From Closterium sp. NIES-65 (taxonomy: Eukaryota; Streptophyta; Zygnematophyceae; Desmidiales; Closteriaceae), in assembly GCA_948144175.1 (NCBI GenBank), contig CANXME010002131.1, forward strand, positions 372,001-436,000: DNA of 64,000 nt, given 5' to 3'. The position numbers and the translations under genes were made by a program. Positions within the stretch are counted from its first letter, which is position 1; every line of letters begins with the position of its first letter. Below, in pieces: positions 30,101 to 40,019 of the stretch. The notes under the pieces were generated by a model. It worked only from the letters and a program-made list of their open reading frames with translations, did not search any database and was not told the DNA's origin.

Positions 30101-32032
30101 TGGCGGGGGGAGGGACGGAGTGCGGTAGGGGAAGAGACGGTAGTAGGGGACCGACTCGTCGAACGTGACGTCCTGGGAGGACAGAACACGGCGAGAGGTG
30201 GGGTGGTAGAACTGCCACCCTGGCGCGTCAGGGGGGAAACCCAGGAAGACGCAAGGAGCAGCACGAGGGGACAGCTTGTCCGCAGACAAGCCGCGAACAA
30301 ACGTCCGAGATCCCCAGACACGGAACACAGACGCATCGCCGATCTTCCCCGTCCACAGCAAGGCTAGGGAGGTCTCCGGCATGGAGACCCTGGGCTGAAG
30401 GTTGATCTGATGCGCCGCGTACCGGACCGCAAACGGCCACAGAAAATGGGGGGCAGCCGCATGCATCATGGACGTACGGGCGACGTCCATGACCATGCCA
30501 ATGCGGCGCTCAGCAATCCCATTTTGCTGTGGAGAGTTCGGAAGCGTGAAGGTCTGGCGGATGCCTCGTGCACGACAGTAGGCTCGCAGAAGGCCAGAGG
30601 AGAACTCTCCGCCTCTGTCAGAGTGCAGACGCAGAACAGGAAAGTCCGAGCCGAAGCTCCGCCTGAGCTGGAGACGAGCTGCGCGGATCCAGTCGATCAA
30701 CACCTCAGTGACATCACCCTTGCTGCGCAAGGGGAAGACTGTGGTGTAACGCGAGTAGTCGTCAACCACCAACAGGAAGTAGCGCTCGTGACCGTGTCCA
30801 CGGACGCGGGCCGGGCCCCACACGTCCATGTGAAGCGTCTGCAGCGGGGCCTCTGTCAGAGGAAACTGGGAGGAGTGAGGGGCAGCCCGCTGCCGCCCCT
30901 CGACACAGGGGACGCAGGTAGGGCCAGGCCCCGGAGGAAGGGGAGGGAGGGACCGCGGAAGACCAGAGACAAGGACACCGGAGGCCATGCTTCGGAGACG
31001 AAGCAGGGAGGGGTAACCAAGGCGGTGGTGCCAGAGGAGAGTCTCGTGAGACAGGAGGCGACACGAGCAGGGGGCAGACTCAGGACCAGACCTAGACGTT
31101 GTAGCTAACACCTGACCCGACGCAGCTACCTGACCAGACGCAGGGACTGGAGGAGACGCAGTGGTCAGTGTGTTCAGGCTTGACCCCGGCCGACGTGTAA
31201 ACGTGGCCAGGTGTCGGCCTGTCCGAGCGTCCGTGCGGTGGGTCACCCGCTGACTCGCAGGAGTGAACTGGTGAACCCCCGCATCCTGCAGGTCAGCACC
31301 ACTCACCAAGTTCGTAGAGAACGAGGGGAGGTAAAGACCAGACAGGGTGCCAGAGGGGGCCGCCGGACACGGGAGGACAGTGGAGAAGTGAGCAAGGACA
31401 GGGCCCCTAGAGGGGTCTGTTAGAGAGACTGCAACTGGCCGACCAAGCGGCGTGAGTGTGGTGCGGTCTCGAAAGAAGGAGCGGGAAGCCCCCGAGTCAA
31501 GGGTGAAGGTGTGAGAGGCCGGAGCCGACGCGGTACCTGAGAGAGCAGACTCACCCGCACCTGAGGAAGCAGACTCACTAGCACCTAGAGCAGCAGCCGC
31601 ACCTGTACCTGGAGCAGGAGACATACTAGCACCCAGAGCAGCAGCCTCACCAGCAGCTAGAGCAGCAGGCTCGATACCCGGGTCAGGCGGTACGCAGAGG
31701 TGACCGGCACGGTCAGCACTAGTAGGCAATGCATACATGGCAGTGAGAATAGCATCATAGTCAGGAGCAAATATATCTACCCTCTGCCTAAGCAACTCCA
31801 CCCAGTCGGGGAGCTCAGCCTCGTCGCCAAACTCGGTACGCCAAGCGTCGCTCAAACGGGCGAAGCAGCGGGACTGTGTGTGACTAGGCGTCCCACAAGG
31901 CTGACCAGTCCGAGCACCAGTGCGAATCACGTAAGAGCAGCGAACAGAACTGAGAGACCCTCCACTCTGAGCGTACCACTCACGAAGCTGCTGGGGCGTG
32001 AGAGACGTGCGTGGGGGTCGCTGGAGCTGCAT
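27179..32032 (-). CDS. Intact copia pol polyprotein, 1617 residues
   Basis: Starts MQLQRPPRTSLTPQQL at 32032 and ends with a stop at 27179. In order: a Cys-containing N-terminus; protease FTLDSGASRSFFRD (about residue 175); GAG-pre-integrase LLWHHRLGYPSL ... CVPCVEG; integrase with LHMDVWGPA, LHSDRGGEFS and NSPQQNGIAERR (D, D, E all present); an acidic linker with GGAEPGGA-type repeats; RT with LHSLDFSTAFLQG and catalytic YVDD; RNase H with GHADASWADD and GSSCEAEIYAG. No UBN2 gag domain precedes the protease. A 78-bp direct repeat (around 31960-32037 and 32083-32160) duplicates the start region, and the upstream copy has a TAG. All catalytic residues I can check are intact. Confidence 0.95.
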   Translation of the reverse strand: MQLQRPPRTSLTPQQLREWYAQSGGSLSSVRCSYVIRTGARTGQPCGTPSHTQSRCFARLSDAWRTEFGDEAELPDWVELLRQRVDIFAPDYDAILTAMYALPTSADRAGHLCVPPDPGIEPAALAAGEAAALGASMSPAPGTGAAAALGASESASSGAGESALSGTASAPASHTFTLDSGASRSFFRDRTTLTPLGRPVAVSLTDPSRGPVLAHFSTVLPCPAAPSGTLSGLYLPSFSTNLVSGADLQDAGVHQFTPASQRVTHRTDARTGRHLATFTRRPGSSLNTLTTASPPVPASGQVAASGQVLATTSRSGPESAPCSCRLLSHETLLWHHRLGYPSLLRLRSMASGVLVSGLPRSLPPLPPGPGPTCVPCVEGRQRAAPHSSQFPLTEAPLQTLHMDVWGPARVRGHGHERYFLLVVDDYSRYTTVFPLRSKGDVTEVLIDWIRAARLQLRRSFGSDFPVLRLHSDRGGEFSSGLLRAYCRARGIRQTFTLPNSPQQNGIAERRIGMVMDVARTSMMHAAAPHFLWPFAVRYAAHQINLQPRVSMPETSLALLWTGKIGDASVFRVWGSRTFVRGLSADKLSPRAAPCVFLGFPPDAPGWQFYHPTSRRVLSSQDVTFDESVPYYRLFPYRTPSLPPPPLFLVPGPPPVDPLPPQGPAPSGVSQVDAVEPVEVAGDSGAAEGAEPGGADSEGADSGGAERVGTTTRGAEPGGAESGGAEPRGATPGGAEPGGTEPGGATPGGAEPEGAEPACGASCGAEPGGFPGASSRREPLSPQELREWFAQRWRRAARAGGAAGTGGSAAAEGATCAAGGTGAGGAAGAGAATGGPGAVPAVSGVAVRPRPYFVTLLQQVLGLPPSTGPPPLECPQPVPSQLQLQPASPLPAPSPYTGPTGGLAERREPASRPASPVRAARASGRGSGQRPPPVPGTHRMSLRPSTAPLRAPLPSPPESSLPALADPESDSLRAASPTVTRLLATVVTDLSFDSTAASALVAELVDFAARCRLDYAASLVAESASVCPLSVGGECALGTDVLEDRQEEFQCLAAASPHLVSVLLTPEGDPDALDIPTPRSYAEAVEGPYSSQWQAAMDAEMASWKSTGTYVDAVPPPGANIVSGMWIFRVKRPPGSPPIFKAWYVARGFSQRQGVDYFQTFSPTPKMTTLRVLLHIAAQRDYELHSLDFSTAFLQGSLHEEIWLRRPPGFTGTFPPGTQWSLRRLVYGLRQAPREWHDTLRTTLAALAFAPSAADPSLFLRTDTSLPLFYILVYVDDLVFATADTAGLAHVKSELQKRHTCTDLGELRSYLGLQITRDGARRTITLTQSHMVQQVLQRFGFTYSSPQATPLPTRHSFSALPSDESVESSGPYPELVGCLMYLMTCTRPDLAYPLSILARYVAPRRHRPEHMAAAKRVLRYLCSTSGMGLVLGGQSLVVLTGHADASWADDQATQRSSQGYTFSLGSGSVSWRATRSSSVLGSSCEAEIYAGAMAAQELRWLTYLLTDLGEPPRSLPVLYVDNKAMLALCREQRLEHRTKHIALRYFLARELQQRGHLRLAYVASEANTADVFTKALAPCDHQRSLLSLVLCVSCLTCSLLDLACTVTYIYSCSCLLSL
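29760..29990 (-). repeat. 15-bp-based repeats in the copia linker
   Basis: GGTGCTGAGCCTGGG-type units encode (GGAEPGGAT/ESGG)n between integrase and RT. They keep frame and mark a low-complexity hinge. Confidence 0.85.
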
Positions 32033-33064
32033 CTGGACGCCGCCAGTAGTAGTAGCACTAGTAGCGCCGCCACCCCTACAACCCCAACCAGCGTACCACT
32101 CACGCAGCTGCTGGGGCGTGAGGGACTCGCGCGGACGTCGCTAGGGCTGCATCTGGCTCCGCCAGTAGAAGCAGGAGCAGGAGTAGCCGCAGTAAGGCAG
32201 GCAGCCAAGCAAGCGGCAAGCAGCGCGCTAGTAAGGCAGAGGCTCACCAGTGGTGGGAAGAGCAGGCTCGACGACTCGGCGACTCGGCGGTGCGGGCGGC
32301 TCGGGCGGCTCGGGCGGCTTGGCGGCACGGCGGCACTGCAGCAACTGCGGCTCGGCGGCTCGGGCGACTCGGGCGACTCAGCGGTACGGTGGCTCGGCAG
32401 CAACTGCAGCGCGGCGGCTCGGCGACTCGGCGGCTCGGGCGGCTGAGGTGGCGCTGCGGCTCGGGCGGCTCGGGTGACTCGGGTGGCTCGGCACTAGCTC
32501 GGCGGCGCCGGCGGCTCGGTGGTGACGGCGGGGCCGCTTGGGGACGGCGGCGGGGCCGGGTGGAGCGGCGACGGGGCCAGTTGAGGTGGCGCCGGGGCCG
32601 CAGGGTAGGCGTCTGGGCCAGCAGAGGCGGCGCCGGGGCCAGCAGAGGTGGCGCCGGGGCCGGGAAGGGCAGCGCCGGGGCCGCAGGGGTAGGCGACGGG
32701 GCCAGTAGAGGCGGGGCCGGGTCGGGAAGAGCGGCGTTGGGGTCGCCGGGGTAGGCGACGGGGCCAGCCGAGGTGGCGCCGGGGCCTGGAAGGGCGGAGC
32801 CGGGGCCGGGAAGGGCGGCGCTGAGGCCGCAGAGGTAGGTGACGAGGCCACTAGGGCGGCAGATCGGGGCCGCGAGGGCGGCGCGACGCGGCCGCTAGGG
32901 CGGCGCGACGGGGTAGCGGGGCCGCGCGCCTCGGGGCGCGCTCCAGAAAGAAAATCGAGATGAAAATAGGTCGCACGCCACGGGGCGTGCGACAAATCGA
33001 GTAGCAGCGGAAGCAGTAGTAGGGCCCTATGAACATTTCCCACGAGGGAACCTGCTCGATACCA

Positions 33065-33186
33065 TGAGAAAACTGAAACGAGGATGGAATGACTATGGAA
33101 TGAGAGTGATACAAATATGCAACCCTAGAAATGTGTACCCCATATGGGCTACCCCACTAAAGCCTAGACAACATTATAATTTGACA
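33065..33186 (-). repeat. 5' LTR of intact copia
   Basis: Identical to 26904-27025 and followed on the right by the TSD GCTGC. It lies next to the primer binding site (minus strand, 33064 leftward). Confidence 0.95.
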
Positions 33187-33191
33187 GCTGC

Positions 33192-34172
33192 TTCATGCAC
33201 GGCTGGCATCAGCCTCTGAGCATTCCAACTTGCTCCGCCCCTCATCGCCGTTGAATTTCCACCCACCACGTTTTCCCGCATCCTCTTCTCTCAGCAGGAC
33301 GCTTTTCCACGCCTCTCTCTTCTCTCGCCTCGCTGCCCCACGCACAGCATCTCAACGACAGCGCCAGCTTGGGGGCAAGCATGGGCACGAGCATGGGCAC
33401 GAGTATGTGCACGGGCATGGGCATGGGCATGAGCATAGGCATGGGCATGGGCATGAGCATAGACATGTGCATGGGCATTGGTAAGGGCATGAGTGGAGGG
33501 GGGAGTGTGATTCAGCTGCCAGCGGGGATGACGCTGGTGTAGGCGGGCCGTGTGGTAGAGGCGGTGCTGGCGGGCCATGTGGTGGAGGCGGTGCTGGCAG
33601 GCCGTGTGGTGGAGGTGTTGCTGGCGGGCCGTGTGGTGGAGGCGGTGCTGGCGGGCCGTGTGGTGGAGGTGTTGCTGGTGGGAAGCGTGCCGCGCAACCA
33701 GAGGGGCGCTGCCTGGGTCGCCATCGCCACCGCCCAACCCGGGTGCACGTGCTGATGCTGTTGCCTTGCCTGCTCTGCCACAACATGCACCTCTGCTTGG
33801 TTCTGCCTCAATGCACATGACACCTACCACACCTCAACCTCTCCCCCTCACCCTCTCCCACTCACCGTCCCCCCCTCACGCTCTCCCTCACCCTCGCACC
33901 CTCTCCTTCCCCTTCTCCTCATACCGCCAAGACACCTTGGCGGATCGCAGCAGTTACGCCGCTGCAGGTGAGCTCCCCGCCCCCACACACACACGCCAAG
34001 TGAGCTTCCCGCCCCTACACACGCTTGTGGCAGGCCACACACACGCTCGTGGTAGGCCAGACAAACAGTTCTCTTGCCCCCCCTCCACCTTTTTGCCCTC
34101 TCTTATCACTGCATACCCCATCCCTCCCATTCATCCTGGTCCCCCCAACCCCTTCCCCCGCCCTGCTGGCAG
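33192..34172 (+). other. Host intron-like DNA with two short tandem arrays
   Basis: 33373-33490 carries GGGCATGGGCATGAGCAT repeats. 33543-33690 carries five units of a 27-bp block (GTGTGGTGGAGGCGGTGCTG plus GCGGGCC). 33830-34170 is pyrimidine-rich. A short open piece at 33925-33967 precedes a GTGAGC donor, but I could not assign it. Confidence 0.55.
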
Positions 34173-34271
34173 GAATATAGAGCGGGACATCAACAGCACC
34201 TTCCTCAACCACCGTCTTTTGAGGAGGAGAGGGGCGCCTACCAGCAGTCGAACGTCATCAACGCCTACTCC
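34173..34271 (+). CDS. TBC-domain (RabGAP) exon with a one-base deletion
   Basis: After a CTGGCAG acceptor the codons read NIERDINSTFLNHRL, matching the TBC signature I-x-R-D-I-x-R-T-F-P-x-H-x-L-F. In the next frame they read EEERGAYQQSNVINAYS, matching the following G-Q-x-S-L-Y-N-V-L-x-A-Y-S. One base is missing between the two halves (near 34222), and two residues (LF) are absent before NVINAYS. It ends with TCC and a GTGCGC donor in phase 0. The exon encoding VLDKEVGYCQ (18276-18305, minus) is the expected next exon. The family is well known: the Arg and Gln finger motifs are IxxDxxR and YxQ. The deletion may be a mutation or a base-call error. Confidence 0.65.
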
Positions 34272-34380
34272 GTGCGCCCCCCCGCCCCCACCCCCCTTCC
34301 CCTGCCCTGCCCTGCTATGTGCTCTTTGCTGCTGCTCCCTGCTGCTCCCTGCCTTGTTGCTTCCATCTCTCACCAGCCAG

Positions 34381-34413
34381 CACTCGCTCTTCAACGTCAT
34401 CAAGGCATACTCC
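34381..34413 (+). pseudogene. Partial duplicate of the TBC exon end
   Basis: CACTCGCTCTTCAACGTCAT and the following bases encode HSLFNVIKAYS, a second version of the exon end at 34240-34271. This copy keeps the LF that the other lacks, but the base pair after AYS is AT, not a GT donor. It lies 110 bp downstream in the intron. Confidence 0.65.
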
Positions 34414-34639
34414 ATACTGCACCCATGCCCTGCTCTGGCCTGCCCCGCCCTGACCTGCCCTTCCCTGCTATGTGCTCTCTAATGTTCCCCTCTTCTCTGC
34501 TGCACCCTTCTGTTTTTCGGTGCCCTGTTTTGTGCCATGCCATGCCCACCCTGTCGTTCTCTTGCATTCTGGTCCTTACTCTGTTCCTGCCTTATTTCTT
34601 CCCTCCTCGTCTCTCGCCCCTACCCTGCGGTCTAGCACG

Positions 34640-37600
34640 CTACACCGGACGAGTCCTCTGCACCGACCTTCGCCCCTGCTCGACGTGGTCCCCGTCGACT
34701 GAGGTGGTGGCTCTGCGGATAATTGTCTCAGCGACGAAGACAACCCCTGCCCTGGTGCATGCGAGGCTCGCGCACGTCGGCGTCGACACGATCAAGAGCT
34801 CGGCAAAGCATGAAGTTGCCGTTGGGCTCGACATCACGCCGTCGACCGGAGCAGATCCGCCGTGTGTCTCGTGCGTCGGAGGGAAGATGGCGTGGCACAC
34901 CTTCCCCGACAAGGGCTCGGACGCCGAGGAGGCACTTGCTGTCGTGCACATTGACTTGTGCGGGCCATTTTGGGTGGCTGCCAAGGATGGCAGCTTGTAT
35001 TTCCTGCTGCTGAAGGATCGCTACACTCGGTTTGTGTGGGTGATACCGGTCGCTAAGAAGAGCGACGTGCTGCGGAAGTTCTAGAAGTGGCTGGTGCTGG
35101 TGGAACGACAGACAAAGAAGTCGGTACTGTCGCTTCGCTCCGATCGAGGAGGGGAGTTAGTCGGAAAATTGTTCACTGAATTCGTCGACGGGAAGGGCAT
35201 CGTCAACGACCTGACGTGCCCGTATACTCCGCAGAAGAACGGCATGGCGGAGCGGGAGATGCGCACGGTCATCGAGTCCGTGTGGAAGATACTGCTAGAC
35301 ATGGGCGTGCAGCATCACTGGTGGCACCTTGCTCTTCGACAGGCTGTCTGGGTGCGCAACTGCTTGGAGCGGTCGACGACACTGTCGGGGACAACTCCAT
35401 ACCAGCTGCTGACCGGGACGAAGCCCGATCTCACGCTGGCGCAGGTGTGGGGCTGCATGGTGGAGTTCATGGTTCCTGAGCAGCAGCGCGGTGGGAAACT
35501 GGCGCCGAAGGCTCGCTGGGGACTTCACATGGGTGTGTCCCCGGAGAGCAAGGGCTGGGAGGTGCTCGACCTGACCGACAACAAGGTGGTCAGGTCGGTC
35601 GAGGTGATCTTCTACGAGACGCACGCGCACCCGCCGACGGACACCTCGACGGCGACGATTCCGTTGCTCGTCGAAGTCGACGAGCCTACTGTTGAGGATG
35701 TTGTGGAGGTTCTTTCCCCTCCCCTTGTCCTTGCTCCTCCATTCCCCGTCGCAGATCGGCCTGGGTCGGCACCTGTGTCGACCACCGACGATGAGGGGAG
35801 CCTTGAGGCGTCGCCTGTGGCGCCGGCCCATGGCATCGCCGGCGGTCGACAAGGCGTCAAGCTCGTCGACCAGGATGGGAAGCCGTCGGCAATAGAGGAG
35901 CAGCAGACAGGGGAGCTGGTCGAACAGGAGGCAACAGTAGTGGTGCAGTTGACAGGGGAGCAGCAGGCGGGGCGGTCGACAGGGGAGCTGTCGAAGTCAG
36001 AAGCAGACGAGCAGCCTGTCGAAGGGTCGAAGCAGGTGGTCGACGACGAGGACGTCGATGAGGAAAGGGAGCAGTCGGCGGGTGAGGAGTCAACCGAAAG
36101 CGACGTGGAAGAAGTGCCGATCACGAAGCCTGAGCTGCGACGCACAGGTCGAGCTCGACGGCCACCGGAGCGGCTGAGCTTCCACGCCTGCCTACCGCCA
36201 GTTGCCTTCACCATGGTGATCGACGAGGTCGACGACGCCCTGTTGTACGACGACGCCGAGGAGGATGACGACCTGCCAGAGCTCGACCTCGACATGCATG
36301 CCGACTCCGAACACCGCTAGGACATCGCCACGATGACGGTGAAGGAGGAACTGTCGAGCTGGAAGAGCGAGGCGGTGAAGGCCGCAATGGAAGAAGAGAT
36401 TCGCAGCCTCATCGGCATGGGAACTGGGGAGCTTGTCGAACGCCCACGTGGGGTGAACATCATGAAGAACCGGTGGGTGCTGACGACCAAGTACCGCATT
36501 GACGACACCGTCGAGAGCGAGAAGGCGAGGCTGGTCGTCAAGGGCTTCACGCAGGTGTACGGTGCCGACTACGACGAGACGTACTCGTCGGTGAGCAGCT
36601 ACGTCACGCTGAGGATCTTCCTCAGCATCGTCGCCGTCCTCGACCTCAACCTGATGCACCTCGACATGAAGAACGCTTTCCTGCAGAGCAAGCTCGACAG
36701 GGTGCTCTACATGTACCAGCCGGACTACTTCGACGACGGGACCGGCCGGGTGTGTAAGCTGCTGAAGAGCCTCTACGAGCTGAAGCAGTCGTCGCCGCTG
36801 TGGTACAGGGCTCTCGACAGTGTGTTGCTGGGCGCTGGCTGGAAGAAGAGCTAGGTCGACGAGGCGCTCTACTTCAAGGCCGGCGATGACGGAGTGACCT
36901 GCTGGGTGCTGGTCCACGTCGACAACCTGCTCGCCGCCAGCAACAGCACCGAGGTGCTGAAGGAGCTGAAAGAGCTGCTGGAGGCCGCCTTCGAGCTGCG
37001 TGAGATCTCGCCGGTGGTGAAGTACTATGGGCTGGAGATCGTGTGCGACAGGGCGGCTAGGAAGCGGTGGATGCACCAGCAGGGCTACACCGACAAGCTG
37101 CGCATGCGCTTCATCGACGAGGAGCAGGACGGTTGAGTCCCGAAGACGCCGGTCTCGGTCGACGCCTACGCTCAGCTGACGTTCGACGACGAGGAGGCTC
37201 AGGAGCGCGAAGAGGAGGAGTACTGGCAGAAGGTCGGCTCGCTGCAGTTCGCGGCGACGACGACGAGGCCGGACATCGCGTTCGCCTGCAGCAAGCTGGG
37301 GAGCGGCCTCACGATGAGGAGCGACCAGCATTGGCGCGAGGTCGACCGCTGCCTCGCCTACCTTGCCGATACCCACGACACCGCCCTGGAGTTCAACGGT
37401 GGACCAGAATCGTTGGAGCTGATCGGCTACGTGGATGCCGACGATGCGGGCGACAAGCAGAACTGGACGAGCACGGGAGGCTACGTGTTCGTCTATGGAG
37501 GGGCCGCCGTCTCCTGGTCGAGCTCGCGCATCAAGTGCTCAACATTGTCATCGACCGAGTCGGAGTACGTGGCGGCCACGGATGCCGGCATGGAGGGGCG

Positions 37601-37958
37601 TCGACTTTGCTTCCTCCTTGCGGAATTCAAGCTGCTCGACGCTGGGAAGCCGACCATCCTCCGCGTCGACAACAAGTCGGCAATCACGGTCGCTGAGGGC
37701 TTGGGGCTGACGGGCAACCTCAAGCACATGGAGCGACGCTACGCCTGGCTGCAGCACATGGTGAGGCACGGGAAATTTATGCTGAAGTATATCCCAACCA
37801 TCGAGCAGCCGGCGGACTTCCTGACGAAGGCGCTGCATTTTCCGGCTTTCAACCGGTGCTCTGTCGCCATCGGCCAAGTTCATCTGGCCAACGTCGGCGA
37901 CGGCGACGACGAGGTGCAGCAGGAGGTGCCGTGCCCTTCTGCACGGCTGGTGCGGTAA
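34640..37958 (+). pseudogene. Copia element A pol (integrase, RT, RNase H), lightly decayed
   Basis: Reads YTGRVLCTDLRPCST, GAG-pre-integrase HARLAHVGVDTI ... CVSCVGGK, integrase HIDLCGPFW ... RSDRGGELVGK ... PQKNGMAEREM, an acidic Val/Asp-rich linker, RT (KARLVVKGFTQVYGADYDET; the YVDD box is HVDN here), and RNase H GYVDADDAGDKQNWTSTGGY, ending SARLVR-stop. In-frame stops at about 35082, 36318, 36853 and 37134 divide an otherwise single frame. The HVDN change and stops make RT inactive. Closest relative in the window is element B. Confidence 0.92.
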
Positions 37959-38054
37959 TGGCGTGCTGTGTGTGGGGTGCACGCCGAGGACAAGTTTTCT
38001 CCGTGGAGTACTGCCGTGTGGGCTGGAGGCCCAAGCGTGAGCGCGGCAAGGGAG

Positions 38055-39125
38055 TGTTAACAGGAATGGAGTGTTGGCCCCGCCCTCGCTTGGGCAACGC
38101 CGACGACTTGGTCGGATGTACGGGAGTAGCAGCCAACTTTTCACAGTGGGAGAGCTGCTCGACAGGCTTTGTCGAGCTGCAAGGGACTGCTGTGGTGTTG
38201 CTGTCGACCAGGGAGCTCGACAGCTGCAACTGCCTGGTCTGGGCGACAGGTGGGACGTCGACCAGGACCTACAGCTCGACCGGGAGGTCTCCGGAGCATC
38301 CCGTCGACCTGCCGTTCGACCGGTAGGTCTCTGGAGCATCGCCTCGACCTACAGTTCGACCGGGAGGTCGACGGAGGAGTCCGTCGACCGGACAAGTGAG
38401 CAGCGGTCGACGAGGGGAGCTCGGCAACAACCGCTGACAGTTCTGGTCGACGGAAGGGGTCCGTCGACCAGGGGGTAGCTCGAGGGGAGTTGTGGTCAAC
38501 AAGAGGGACCTGGGGATCGACCAGAAGCAGTGGTGGTCGACCAGAAGCACCTGGTGGTCGTCTGGGTCGACCGGGTAACCTACTCGACGAGTTTCGCGGA
38601 GGCACGCGAACGTCGTCAAGGTCGCGATGGCGAAGGCGACTGCGAGCTGGTATCCCGAAGTCGATGTGGCTCGTGAGGCGTAGACAACAGCCGACAGATG
38701 CCCAACGAGGCAAGTGGGGCCAATTGTCTGCGCGCACTTGCGAGCGTGCGCACTGCTGTGTTCTACGGGGCAACGCTGGACAGCCGCTCCGCTGCAGCGT
38801 TGGCACGCCGTCGACCTACTCTGTTGGCAGGTCGCCTTTCCGTAATGCTGGCGCGGCCCCTCTACGCAACGCTGGCAGGCGGTCGACCGAGCTGTGCTGG
38901 CGGTCGACCAGGCTAGCTGCAGGGTTGCTAGGTGCCTGATGTAGTCATTCTGTCATTGCTTGTTCAATCAGTTCCGTAATTTCGACTTTGCCTAGTGAAA
39001 ACTCTTGCCGATTTCTCCCGTGAATGTGCAAGCACTAAGGAACCAAGCAAAGCTAGGATCACCTCTAGTAGTTCGTGCCAACCCCCGTAGTCTAGCTCAC
39101 TACCATTGTAGAGTGACTCTCCGCA
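38055..39125 (+). repeat. 3' LTR of copia element A (1071 bp)
   Basis: Starts TGTTAACAGGAATGG after the purine tract GCGGCAAGGGAG and ends CTCTCCGCA. It is the inverted counterpart of 18850-19920, equal in length, with dense GTCGAC motifs (38210-38580). Confidence 0.9.
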
Positions 39126-39208
39126 GTTTCCTCCTCCATGAGGACGGCAATTGCCATGCCTCCTGTCGCCCCCCTTGGCGTCATCGTTGTCGGGGTCACT
39201 CCGGTCGG
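39126..39208 (-). pseudogene. Element B gag fragment after the zinc knuckle
   Basis: Minus-strand codons PDRSDPDNDDAKGGDRRHGN continue the gag frame broken at 49846 by insertion of element E (FEC, then P DRSDP). At 39126 the frame would continue into KPRKEKQ at 19921 once element A is removed. Confidence 0.7.
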
Positions 39209-39213
39209 GGCAC

Positions 39214-40011
39214 TATTATAGTCACAATAGGCTTCAATATACATAGAACGAAACATAAAGTGCACAGTCGGATTTCTGCACAGCGGCTTTAACGTTCATA
39301 GCATTCTGGTCACATCTTCAAATGACCTGATTCAACTTGGATCTAGAGCGTTTTAATGTCGCCTACAAATAGGCAATTTAGATCGCAGGATTTCACCAAG
39401 TATTGACGACACAATGTCGGTTTGAACGAACGGCACTATGGCAACCACTGTAGTCTTAGAACACAAGATAGCAAGAGTTACGAGTTGGGAATGATTCCCA
39501 GCTCCTACAAACCCCAAGAGCCGAGGTATAGTGATGTGTAACAGTGCCACACTATCCCAAACCACGAAGAGTCTCGAAACTACCCTTCACATGGGTCTAC
39601 ACCAAGTGAAATGTTACACTACACAAAATAATGTAATTGTTTTCACTATCTAGAAGTGTACCCTTTTCGCGGACTTCGCAATCACTTGAATCTTGGAACC
39701 AAGGCTCTGGGTCTTCATCACAAACTCATCCTTGAGTTCTTGATGGGCCTGCTACACACACCTGCGACACGCCGAACGTTCCACACACGACAAAATAGAA
39801 ACCACGCACGGGACACAAACGACCGCGTGACACCCGATTAGCGATAGCTCGCCATTGACTCGACACACACATTCGACATCATAACTCAACATTCACACAC
39901 CATTATAAGCATGAAGTATATATTATCCCATGCTCTCATACCATTCCATGCACACACGCATGCACGCACATGGACAATAAGCCGACTGCAAACCGTAGGG
40001 TTGCACCAACA
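39214..40011 (-). repeat. 3' LTR of element E
   Basis: 798 bp. Plus sense starts TATTATAGTCAC (first G changed to A) and ends GGTTGCACCAACA. Homologous to 24079-24907 and to 45977-49845. Confidence 0.92.
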
Positions 40012-40019
40012 AACTCCTC

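Larger units (their letters stand above)
26904..33186 (-). mobile_element. Complete, apparently recent Ty1/copia element with identical LTRs
   Basis: Two 122-bp LTRs (26904-27025, 33065-33186) show no difference by eye and are flanked by the 5-bp TSD GCTGC (26899-26903, 33187-33191). On the minus strand the 5' LTR is followed at once by TGGTATCGAGCAGG, resembling the initiator-tRNA-Met primer site, and the 3' LTR is preceded by the polypurine tract CTATGGGGGTG. One uninterrupted pol frame lies inside. The region between primer site and pol (32160-33050) is very GC-rich and not open, so a standard gag is not visible. It is inserted in an intron of the host gene. Confidence 0.95.
34638..39125 (+). 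mobile_element. Copia element A, 3' part (pol and 3' LTR)
   Basis: Starts abruptly in mid-protein after host DNA at CGCTACACCGG (34638-34648), the inverted match of the break at 18338-18349, and ends with a 1071-bp LTR. At 39125 it joins element B gag in opposite orientation. The B codons on either side of A (39126 minus, 19921 plus) carry GAAAC and GAATC, an imperfect 5-bp TSD. Confidence 0.8.
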
